Part shown: positions 1-6,367 of the stretch, one piece after another | Layout: every line of letters begins with the position of its first letter | Numbering within the stretch: the first letter of the stretch is position 1 | IMG/VR virus record: IMGVR_UViG_3300037240_000057 | Span: 1 to 24,731 of that record | Source: a virus | Strand: one strand, 5' to 3' | Length of the DNA stretch: 24,731 nt | Made by a program: the position numbers and the translations under genes | The notes under the pieces: model-generated | Databases searched by the model: none | Seen by the model: only the letters and a program-made list of their open reading frames with translations | Told to the model about the DNA's origin: nothing

Positions 1-51
1 ACTGCTGTTGGTGGGCTGAGCAGCCATGATGTGGTTTTTAGGTCAAGCACC

Positions 52-82
52 CTCATGGCCCGCAGCCCATGAGCGCCTTTTT
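52..82 (+). terminator. Possible intrinsic terminator before the terminase genes
   Basis: A perfect 7-bp inverted repeat (CTCATGG at 52-58, CCATGAG at 67-73, 8-nt loop) is followed four bases later by five T residues (78-82). This is the layout of a weak factor-independent terminator and could end transcription from a gene left of the window. The rest of 1-131 holds no convincing gene; it ends with the strong AAGGAGGG ribosome site of the terminase small subunit. The stem is short, so this is tentative. Confidence 0.35.
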
Positions 83-131
83 CGCTGGTACCAAATCGGT
101 TTCAAGGGTCCAAGATCACCAAGGAGGGCCG

Positions 132-620
132 ATGCCGCGCACGAAAAAGCCTGCTGGGGCGGCTGTGGACCGCCGGAATGGCCGCCGCGCCGAGCTGGAG
201 GTGGCCGCTGGCGGCCTGGAGCGCTTCGAGCTACCATCCCGCCGCCCTCCGTGGCTCGTGATCACTCAGGAGGCGTGGGAGGGTGCGTGGGCGGACGGTG
301 TGGCGTCGATGTGGACGCCGGGTGACCGTCCGCTGCTGCTGCGGTGGGCTGATTCGATCGACCGGGCGGCGCGGGCGCTGCGGCGGGCTGACCGCAAGCC
401 GGTGGTGATCGGCGGGAACATGCAGCTGACCGAGCACCCGTCGTACATGACCGCGAAAAGCGCGCTGGCGACGGCGGAGCGGTGTGAGGCGCAGCTCGGC
501 TTCGGTGCTTTGAACCGGAACCGGCTGGGCCTGACGGTGGCGGCGGCGCAGAAGTCGCTGCTTGAGCTGAATGACCAGTTCATGCGGGAGGGTGAGGATG
601 AGCCAGACCCCCGGCTCTGA
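132..620 (+). CDS. terS: Terminase small subunit (P27-like)
   Basis: This 162-residue protein probably recognises phage DNA and loads the large terminase during packaging. Basic N-terminus (PRTKKP), then a PPWL-type segment, helix-rich middle (DRPLLLRWADSIDRAARALRR), an NP-like HPSYMTAKSAL stretch and a C-terminal RLGLTVAAAQKSLLEL segment. This order matches P27-family small terminases, where a late 'LGLTP..R' motif is typical. The start at 132 was chosen over an in-frame one at 69 because AAGGAGGG lies at 121-128. It stands directly before two small genes and TerL, the usual place. Family assignment is from pattern recognition, not a search. Confidence 0.7.
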   Translation: MPRTKKPAGAAVDRRNGRRAELEVAAGGLERFELPSRRPPWLVITQEAWEGAWADGVASMWTPGDRPLLLRWADSIDRAARALRRADRKPVVIGGNMQLTEHPSYMTAKSALATAERCEAQLGFGALNRNRLGLTVAAAQKSLLELNDQFMREGEDEPDPRL

Positions 621-810
621 CGCAGCGCCTCGCTGTCCGCGCTGCTGCGTACACGGCCTGCCGTTTGCCAGGGAGGACCAGCGGCAATTCGGCACTGTCG
701 GATGGTGCGGCTGGTGCCAGGACATCGCGGAAGGATACGGCGATGACTGCCGGATCTCTCCTGGCGAACCTCAATGGCTGTGTCCTCACGGCATCGGTGA
801 GGCCCAATGA
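598..810 (+). CDS. Small Cys-rich, probably zinc-binding protein
   Basis: A 70-residue protein of unknown function. It has seven cysteines and two histidines arranged as CPRCCVHG (C13, C16, C17, H19), CGWC (C37, C40), C51 and CPHG (C62, H64), which could bind one or two metal ions. The ATG at 598 overlaps the end of TerS by 23 bases and has a GGGAGGG ribosome site inside TerS, so the two are probably translated together. A more upstream in-frame start at 571 is less well placed. It lies between the two terminase subunits, where HNH nucleases or small accessory proteins are common; no HNH motif is visible. Confidence 0.55.
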   Translation: MSQTPGSDAAPRCPRCCVHGLPFAREDQRQFGTVGWCGWCQDIAEGYGDDCRISPGEPQWLCPHGIGEAQ

Positions 811-1094
811 GCCAGATCCCCGCCTCGCCTGACGGCTGGATCGTCCCGCCGCTGTGGCTGCAAGCGCACGACCTTGACCAGGAGGCGCTTGACGAGCTGA
901 AGGCGCGGTTCCTGGAGGCTGTTGAACGCGGCGGCCCGCCGGTCGTCCTGTCGGAGCCCCGGTTCCGGTGGTGGGATTGGCCCGCTGTCCAGTGGTGGTG
1001 GTACCGCCAGTACAAGCGGGCTGACCGGCGAGCATTCAGGCGCGAGTGCGAGCAGATCCGCTGGCGCGGGATCTGGCGGCCCAATGGCGACTGA
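807..1094 (+). CDS. Hypothetical protein, Trp-rich, between terminase subunits
   Basis: A 95-residue protein with no recognised family. It begins with an acidic helix-like part (DQEALDELKARFLEAVERGG) and has a striking tryptophan- and arginine-rich second half (FRWWDWPAVQWWWYRQYKR, then RRAFRRECEQIRWRGIW), suggesting a nucleic-acid or protein-binding surface. The start ATGA overlaps the stop of the preceding gene by four bases and its own end overlaps TerL by 11 bases, so it belongs to the terminase operon. Function is unknown. Confidence 0.6.
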   Translation: MSQIPASPDGWIVPPLWLQAHDLDQEALDELKARFLEAVERGGPPVVLSEPRFRWWDWPAVQWWWYRQYKRADRRAFRRECEQIRWRGIWRPNGD

Positions 1095-2673
1095 CCCCGG
1101 CTGCATCGACTGCGGCTGGCAGCCCGCTCCCGGCGCGCTGTGGCCCACGGAAGGCCCGCTGGCGGTCCGGTGGATGGAACGGTTCCTGATCTGCGCCGAG
1201 GGCGACTGGTTCGGCAAGCCGCTGCGCCTGCGCCCCGACCAGAAGCGGTTCGTCTACCGGTGGTATGAGTTCTGCCCGGCGTGCGGCTACTGGCGGTACG
1301 ACGAGGCGCTCCGCGGCGCAGCGACCGGCGACGGCAAGACGACGTTCGTCGCGGCGCTGGAATGCCTGGAGATGTTCGGGCCGCCGCAGATCGCGCCCGT
1401 CTCCCCGAACATCATCAACGCCGCCGCGTCGTTCGAGCAGGCGGACCTGCTGTTCGCTATCGCCGGGGTGATGCTCGGCGGCCGGGACCAGGCCGTCGCT
1501 GAGGCGCCGCTGTGCGGTTACGCCGAGGTGTACGACACGGAGATCAAGTACGCGGACGGCCGGCCAGGCATCATGAGACGGGTCGCCGCGGTGGCCGGGA
1601 CGAACGAGGGTGGCCTGCCGTCCCTGTTCGTCGGCGACGAGCTGCACGAGTGGGGCGACGTCGGCTCGACGAAGGCCCGCGTCCACATGGTCATCGGCAA
1701 GTCCACGCGCAAGCGGCGGATGATCTGCCGGCTGCCTGATGGCCGGGAGGTGACCCGCGGGCCGGGCCGGAAGCTGGGGATCTCGACGGCCGGGTTCGAT
1801 GTGGACCACACGCTGCTCGGCGCGATGTACAAGCACGGCCGCCGCGCCCAGCACGACCCGTCCGTGTCGCCGCGGCTGCTCTTCGACTGGCGTGAGGCCC
1901 CTGACGGCCTGGACTACTCGAAGGCGGACGACCGGCGGCAGGCCGTGGTCGCAGCCTCGGCGGCGGCCGGGGTGCTGTGGGACATCGAGGGCCGCGTCCG
2001 CGAGTGGGACAACCCGGCGGTCGAGCATCATGAGTGGATCCGCTACTACGGCAACGCCTGGGTCGATGTGCCGGCTGACTCGTGGCTGAAGGATCACCCG
2101 GCGGCGTGGGGGAAGTGCCGGGGGACGTGGGAGCTGGCCGGGGACGAGCTGGCCATCCTGGCGATCGACATGGCGCTGAAGCGGGACAGCGTGAGCGTCC
2201 GCACCCTGACGAAACTGCATGACGGACGGGTGGCCACGACTAACCGGACCTGGTACCCGGCGGACGGGAAGATCGACCACCTTGAGGTCTGGGAGTACAT
2301 CCGCGAGCAGGCGCTCGCCATGGGGCCGCGGTTCAGGGGGATCGTCTACGATCCGCGGTTTTTCGAGCTGCCGGCCCGCCAGCTCGAGGAAGAGGGCTTC
2401 CTGGTGATCGAGTTCAACCAGTCGCCGCAGCATATGGCCCCGGCGTGCGGACTGGCGTTCGACATGATCATCCATCAGCAGATCGTGCATACCGGTGACC
2501 CGGACGAGGCGCGGCAGGTCAAGGCGGCGGTGAAGCACCAGCAGGAACGCGGGTTCACCTTGAGCAAGGGCCGCTCACGGGTGCACATCGACGCGGCGAT
2601 CACGCTGTGCATGGGCGTGGACGAGCTGGCCCGGCTGACAAAGCCGCGGGACTGGGCGAACACGGTGTGGTGA
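1084..2673 (+). CDS. terL: Terminase large subunit (ATPase-nuclease)
   Basis: 529-residue packaging motor: an N-terminal ATPase pumps DNA into the prohead and a C-terminal RNase H-fold nuclease cuts concatemers. Visible motifs: Walker A-like GAATGDGKTT at 78-87 (K85), Walker B LFVGDE at 181-186 (D185, E186), a GISTAG coupling-type motif near 232-237, and nuclease acidic residues D362 (AIDMALKRD), D423 (VYDPRFF) and D503 (HIDAAIT). Length is normal for HK97-like TerL. Two CxxC pairs (C7/C10, C64/C67) bracket the region before Walker A and could hold a zinc ion. The start at 1084 overlaps the upstream gene and excludes an out-of-place extension back to 922. Confidence 0.95.
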   Translation: MATDPGCIDCGWQPAPGALWPTEGPLAVRWMERFLICAEGDWFGKPLRLRPDQKRFVYRWYEFCPACGYWRYDEALRGAATGDGKTTFVAALECLEMFGPPQIAPVSPNIINAAASFEQADLLFAIAGVMLGGRDQAVAEAPLCGYAEVYDTEIKYADGRPGIMRRVAAVAGTNEGGLPSLFVGDELHEWGDVGSTKARVHMVIGKSTRKRRMICRLPDGREVTRGPGRKLGISTAGFDVDHTLLGAMYKHGRRAQHDPSVSPRLLFDWREAPDGLDYSKADDRRQAVVAASAAAGVLWDIEGRVREWDNPAVEHHEWIRYYGNAWVDVPADSWLKDHPAAWGKCRGTWELAGDELAILAIDMALKRDSVSVRTLTKLHDGRVATTNRTWYPADGKIDHLEVWEYIREQALAMGPRFRGIVYDPRFFELPARQLEEEGFLVIEFNQSPQHMAPACGLAFDMIIHQQIVHTGDPDEARQVKAAVKHQQERGFTLSKGRSRVHIDAAITLCMGVDELARLTKPRDWANTVW

Positions 2674-2690
2674 CCAGAGAGGTGATCGTG

Positions 2691-3083
2691 ATGGCTGAAC
2701 CGATTTTCGAGCGTGTCGAGGAAGACCTGCTGCACCCCTGGAAAGCTTTCGAGCGTCACCACCACCCGGGCGCTACCATGATCGCAGCGTCAGTGCAAGC
2801 GCAACCCCCGGAGGCACCTGTGAGCGTCATCACCGAAATCAAGGCCGGACTCGAAGACCTGGTGGCCAAGGCCGAGGGCATCGACGAGGCCGCCGTGACG
2901 AAGCTTGAGGCGATCGCGGCCAACCCTGCCGCTGTCGAGGTGATGGACACGCTGGCCACGGTGCTGCATGTGCCGGCCAACGGGCTCAGCGTCGCCGTGG
3001 AGGTCCTGAAGGGCCTCGGCGCGCTGTGGGACAAGCCAGCGGCCGCCGAGGCGCCGGTGGCTGAGCCCGCGCCTGCGGTGTAA
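2691..3083 (+). CDS. Hypothetical protein, helical, Ala/Pro-rich tail
   Basis: A 130-residue protein of unknown function. The N-terminal 40 residues contain HPWKAFERHHHPG; from about residue 44 it is a predicted amphipathic helix bundle (ITEIKAGLEDLVAKAEG...), ending in a low-complexity Ala/Pro/Glu tail. ATG 2691 has a weak AGAGAGG site. An in-frame GTG at 2820 with a much better GGAGG site (2810-2814) could give an 87-residue form starting VSVITEIK; which one is used, or both, is undecided. It lies 17 bases after TerL and directly before the next ATG. Confidence 0.6.
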   Translation: MAEPIFERVEEDLLHPWKAFERHHHPGATMIAASVQAQPPEAPVSVITEIKAGLEDLVAKAEGIDEAAVTKLEAIAANPAAVEVMDTLATVLHVPANGLSVAVEVLKGLGALWDKPAAAEAPVAEPAPAV

Positions 3084-3434
3084 ATGACCGCTGCCACGGC
3101 GCCGCTGCGGCTGCCTGCGTGCCCGGGGTGCGCGGGTGGCCGTGAGGTCAACGGGGTGCCGTGCCGGGACTGCGGCGGGACAGGCCGCCAGCGCGCCGCG
3201 CCGCGCATGCCGGCCAGCTTGCGGGCGCTGGGGCGCCGCTGGTCGCTGGCCGGCGCGGAGGTGGCGGGGACGCTGGTGCGCTGGTCGGCGAGCGTCCCTG
3301 GCGTGGCCGGCGCGGCGGGTGTCACACTTGGGGTCGCGATGATCGTTCATGGTGTGTTTCACCAGGTTCCCGAGCTGGGCGTGATGGCTGCGGCCGGGGG
3401 CCTGTTCGGGCTGCTCGCCGACAGGCAGCTGTAA
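3084..3434 (+). CDS. Membrane protein with DnaJ-type zinc ribbon
   Basis: A 116-residue protein with an N-terminal CPGCAGG...CRDCGGTG pair (C13, C16, C27, C30), the spacing seen in DnaJ-like zinc ribbons, followed by an Arg-rich segment and two hydrophobic stretches at about 72-94 and 97-112 that look membrane-spanning. The ATG follows the previous stop without a gap. Inference: a cytoplasmic zinc site tethered to the host membrane; its role is unknown. A membrane protein directly before the portal gene is unusual for a structural cluster. A similar architecture recurs on the minus strand at 23716-23970 with the order reversed. Confidence 0.65.
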   Translation: MTAATAPLRLPACPGCAGGREVNGVPCRDCGGTGRQRAAPRMPASLRALGRRWSLAGAEVAGTLVRWSASVPGVAGAAGVTLGVAMIVHGVFHQVPELGVMAAAGGLFGLLADRQL

Positions 3435-3436
3435 CC

Positions 3437-4696
3437 ATGGCGGTGTTCGCCGGCCCGCTGCCTCGTGAGCGCGCCGCGGCGTCCCGCCCGGGCCGCGAGC
3501 AGCGGATCGCCCAGCTGTCGTTCGTGGCCCCGCCGGTCGGCGCGCACATCAACGCGGTCGAGGAGCTGTACGGGTCCGGGTCGCCGGAGATGGCGTTCCG
3601 GCACTCGACGGTGTGGGCGTGCGAGGACCTGCTCGGGTCGATGATGGGGATGCTGCAGCCGTGGGCGTTCCAGCTGCCCGCCACGGGCGTGCAGACGCCC
3701 ACGCCGGGCCCGGGGATGGGCCTGACGGAGGAAACGCCGCAGAAGGTGGCGAGGCAGCCGCAGATCCTCAACGAGCCGTCCGCCGACATGGACATCGGCG
3801 ACTTCCTGTACGCGGCGACGGTGTCGCTGTCCCGCGGCAACACGTACGGCAAGATCGTGAACCGGGACCGGCTCGGCTACCCGTCGCAGATCGAGCTGCA
3901 GGACAACGGGAAGGTGCAGGCCCGCCGGAAGGCGGACGGCAGCCCGGAGTTCAAGTTCGGCGGGCAGGTGCAGGACCCGGCGACGGTGTGGCACAAGACG
4001 ATTTTCCGGCCGGCCGGGTCGATGACAGGCATGTCGATCCTGTACTACGCGCAGCAGGCCGTGCGGCTGGGCCTGAACGCCGAGGAGTTCGGCAACGGGT
4101 TCTTCGAGGACGGCGCCCACCCGTCGGGGCTGCTGCTGAACGACTCGCAGGACGAGTTCAGCCAGGAGGACGCGCAGACGGTCAAGCAGAAGTTCATGGC
4201 CGCGGTGCACGGCTCCCGGGAGCCGGCGGTGATGACGGGCGGCTGGAAGTACCAGCAGGTGCAGGTCAGCCCGACTGATAGCCAGTTCCTGGACACGCAG
4301 GGCCTGTCCGACTTGAAGGTGTGCCGGTTCTTCCGGATCTGGCCGGAGATGGTCAGCGTGACGATGCAGGGCTCCAACGTCACCTACGCGAACGTGGAGC
4401 AGCGGGCGCTGGACTTCCTGACGTACACGATGCAGCGGTGGATCACCTGGTGGGAACGGAAGCTGGGGGCGATGACCCCGCCTGGGCAGTACGTGAAGTT
4501 CGACCTGTCGCCGCTGCTGCGCACCGACATCCTGACCCGGTGGACGGTGAACCACGCGATGATCGCGTCCCGCACCGTCACGCAGGACGAGGTCCGCCAG
4601 GGTGAGGACATGACGCCACTGACCGACGCGCAGCGCGAGCAGGTCAACGCGATGCCCCTGGCGCCGATGCTGCCGAGAATGAGCCAGGGACTGTAG
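3437..4696 (+). CDS. Portal protein (HK97-type)
   Basis: 419-residue portal, forming the ring at the capsid vertex through which DNA enters and to which the neck attaches. Recognised by family-typical segments: an early SPEMAFRHSTVWACEDLLGSM stretch, LSRGNTYGKIVNR, the HKTIFRPAGSMTGMSILYYA segment, GLNAEEFGNGFFEDGAHPSG, and RFFRIWPEMVSV with YANVEQRALDFLTYTMQRW near the C-terminus. Length is normal. The ATG at 3437 follows the previous stop by two bases and starts a conserved-looking N-terminus; an in-frame extension back to 3161 would overlap the membrane-protein gene. The ribosome site is poor, so it probably relies on coupling to the upstream gene. Confidence 0.95.
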   Translation: MAVFAGPLPRERAAASRPGREQRIAQLSFVAPPVGAHINAVEELYGSGSPEMAFRHSTVWACEDLLGSMMGMLQPWAFQLPATGVQTPTPGPGMGLTEETPQKVARQPQILNEPSADMDIGDFLYAATVSLSRGNTYGKIVNRDRLGYPSQIELQDNGKVQARRKADGSPEFKFGGQVQDPATVWHKTIFRPAGSMTGMSILYYAQQAVRLGLNAEEFGNGFFEDGAHPSGLLLNDSQDEFSQEDAQTVKQKFMAAVHGSREPAVMTGGWKYQQVQVSPTDSQFLDTQGLSDLKVCRFFRIWPEMVSVTMQGSNVTYANVEQRALDFLTYTMQRWITWWERKLGAMTPPGQYVKFDLSPLLRTDILTRWTVNHAMIASRTVTQDEVRQGEDMTPLTDAQREQVNAMPLAPMLPRMSQGL

Positions 4697-4706
4697 GAGG
4701 CCGGGA

Positions 4707-6236
4707 ATGGATGAGGCAGTGCGCCGGGAATTGCGCCGTCAGCGGCGGATAGCGATGCAGGGCATGCCTGAGCGGCTGGGGATGTCGTTCACGCCCGGGG
4801 TCGCGCTGACTGCCGGGATCAGCCGGATTGAGATGCGGGCGAAGCCGAACGGCACCGCGGCCGGGTCGAACTTCGAGTTCACCGGCTACGCCACGGTGTA
4901 CGGCACTGAGTTCGACATGTGGGATCCGGCCGGTGAACCGTACAGGGAGTACGTCGCACCGGGGGCATGCAAGCGGTCGCTGTCGAATCCAAATCTGGAT
5001 GTGCCGTTCCTGATCGGGCACGACGACGGCGACATCGCGCTGGCGCGGACCAGGTCGGGGACGATGCGGCTGGCCGAGGACACCCACGGGCTGCATGTGC
5101 AGGTGCCGTCGATGGACGGCAGCCTTGAGAGAGTCCGTCAGCTCGCCAGCGCTGTTAAGCGTGGCGACATGAGCGAGATGTCGCTCGCATTTGTGTGCGT
5201 GCAGCAGCAGTGGGATGACAGTTTCGAGCGGCGCGGCGTCATGCAGATGGAACTTAACCGCGGTGACGTGTGCGCGGTGGTCCACGGCGCGAACTCGGCG
5301 ACGGCCGGTGTGTCGATGTCCCCTGTCGAACTGCTCGCGGCGCGGCGCCCGGTGCTGATCGGGCGCCCAATGCGCGAGCGGCGGATGCCGACCCAGCCGT
5401 ACGAGCGGGGCGCTGACGAGCATGTGACCTGCTTGCAGTGCCAGTCGGGGAACGACGCGGACGCCCGCTACTGCGACCAGTGCGGCAACGGGATGCGGCC
5501 GCTGATGGACTACGCCGGGGACCCGGACGACACGCAGGAGTGCCGGTGCGGGCTGTGGAACGCGCCGGACGCGAAGATCTGCGACCAGTGCGGGCAGGGG
5601 CTGGCCAACGACCACGACGCGGACGACGGCTACCCGTCGCTGACAGGCTGGGCGGCTGGCCGGCCGCTGGAGCGGCGCGCGGCGGTCAGCGCCGCAGACC
5701 AGAACGACCTGCCGGACAGCGATTTCGCGTACATCGAGCCGGGCGGCAAGAAGGACGCCGAGGGCAAGACGACGCCCCGGTCCAAGCGGCACTTCCCCGT
5801 CCAGGACGCCGCGCACGTCCGCAACGCGCTGGCCCGGGCGCCGCAGTCCCCGTTCGGCGGCAAGGCCATGCCGGGGATCAAGGCGGCGGCCGGGAAGCAC
5901 GGCGTCGACGTGGCCGGGCAGCACGCCTCGGCACGGCCGCTGGAGCGCCGCGCGTCGGCCGAGGAGGACATGGACCTGGCCGCCACGCCGGACTACAACC
6001 CGGCCCCTGTCGCTGCTGGGCTGACGTGCCCGCAGTGCCAGGCGGGGAACGACGGGGGCGCGAAGTTCTGCGACCAGTGCGGTCACGGCTTCGCGACGGG
6101 CGCGACGGTGACCGTGGATGACTCGACGGGCATCCCGGGCCCGGAGACGCAGATGGCGGCGGCCCGCAAGCTGGAGCTGCTCACCAGGGAGCTCGACCTT
6201 GAGGAGCTGGCGTCACACCGTGTAGCCTGCGCTTAG
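4707..6236 (+). CDS. Prohead protease with three zinc ribbons and a DUF6582-like domain
   Basis: 509 residues, about twice the usual size of HK97-family (S78-like) proteases that cut scaffold and capsid delta domains. The protease occupies about 40-210: His105 in LIGHDD and Ser159 in MSEMSLAF are the likely catalytic residues. Then come zinc ribbons with C242/C245/C256/C259 and C279/C281/C292/C295, a motif PLERRA (320-325), a DUF6582-like stretch (about 334-402, including HFPVQDAAHVRNALARAPQ), a second PLERRA (411-416), and a third ribbon C441/C444/C455/C458. The ribbons share NDADARYCDQCG-type sequence, so they arose by internal duplication. AGGAGG at 4695-4700 fixes the start. The extension could serve as a built-in scaffold; that is inference. 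Confidence 0.9.
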   Translation: MDEAVRRELRRQRRIAMQGMPERLGMSFTPGVALTAGISRIEMRAKPNGTAAGSNFEFTGYATVYGTEFDMWDPAGEPYREYVAPGACKRSLSNPNLDVPFLIGHDDGDIALARTRSGTMRLAEDTHGLHVQVPSMDGSLERVRQLASAVKRGDMSEMSLAFVCVQQQWDDSFERRGVMQMELNRGDVCAVVHGANSATAGVSMSPVELLAARRPVLIGRPMRERRMPTQPYERGADEHVTCLQCQSGNDADARYCDQCGNGMRPLMDYAGDPDDTQECRCGLWNAPDAKICDQCGQGLANDHDADDGYPSLTGWAAGRPLERRAAVSAADQNDLPDSDFAYIEPGGKKDAEGKTTPRSKRHFPVQDAAHVRNALARAPQSPFGGKAMPGIKAAAGKHGVDVAGQHASARPLERRASAEEDMDLAATPDYNPAPVAAGLTCPQCQAGNDGGAKFCDQCGHGFATGATVTVDDSTGIPGPETQMAAARKLELLTRELDLEELASHRVACA

Positions 6237-6278
6237 TTACACGGGTGATTTTGCCGGGCAGTCTCCGCCGGGCCGCCT

Positions 6279-6292
6279 GCCCCTGACGGGGC
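6279..6292 (+). terminator. GC hairpin in the protease-capsid gap
   Basis: A compact hairpin with a perfect 5-bp GCCCC/GGGGC stem and TGAC loop lies 42 bases after the protease stop. It could slow or partly end transcription so that capsid and protease levels differ, or protect the 5' end of capsid mRNA. There is no T tract, so a true intrinsic terminator is not well supported. Confidence 0.25.
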
Positions 6293-6312
6293 CAGCGGTC
6301 ACGCGGCAGCTT

Positions 6313-6361
6313 CCACGCAGAGACGGTCACGCCGTGATCCCAAGTCATCTCTGCGTGGAGG
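6313..6361 (+). promoter_or_regulatory. Long inverted repeat overlapping the capsid ribosome site
   Basis: A perfect 11-bp inverted repeat (CCACGCAGAGA at 6313-6323; TCTCTGCGTGG at 6348-6358) encloses a 24-nt loop, itself able to fold through TCAC/GTGA (6327-6330, 6334-6337). The 3' arm runs into the GGAGG at 6357-6361 that serves the capsid ATG at 6368. Folded, the hairpin would mask part of the ribosome site, so it is a candidate translational control element, or a 5' stabiliser or operator. The palindrome is directly visible; the role is inference. Confidence 0.5.
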
Positions 6362-6367
6362 CGTTTG

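Noticed and set aside
922-1083. N-terminal extension of TerL to 922
   Set aside because: The added sequence is low-complexity Gly/Ser/Ala, overlaps the preceding gene in another frame, and the family N-terminus fits the start at 1084.
1036-2538. 500-residue minus-strand open frame opposite TerL
   Set aside because: Antisense shadow; all TerL motifs are on the plus strand.
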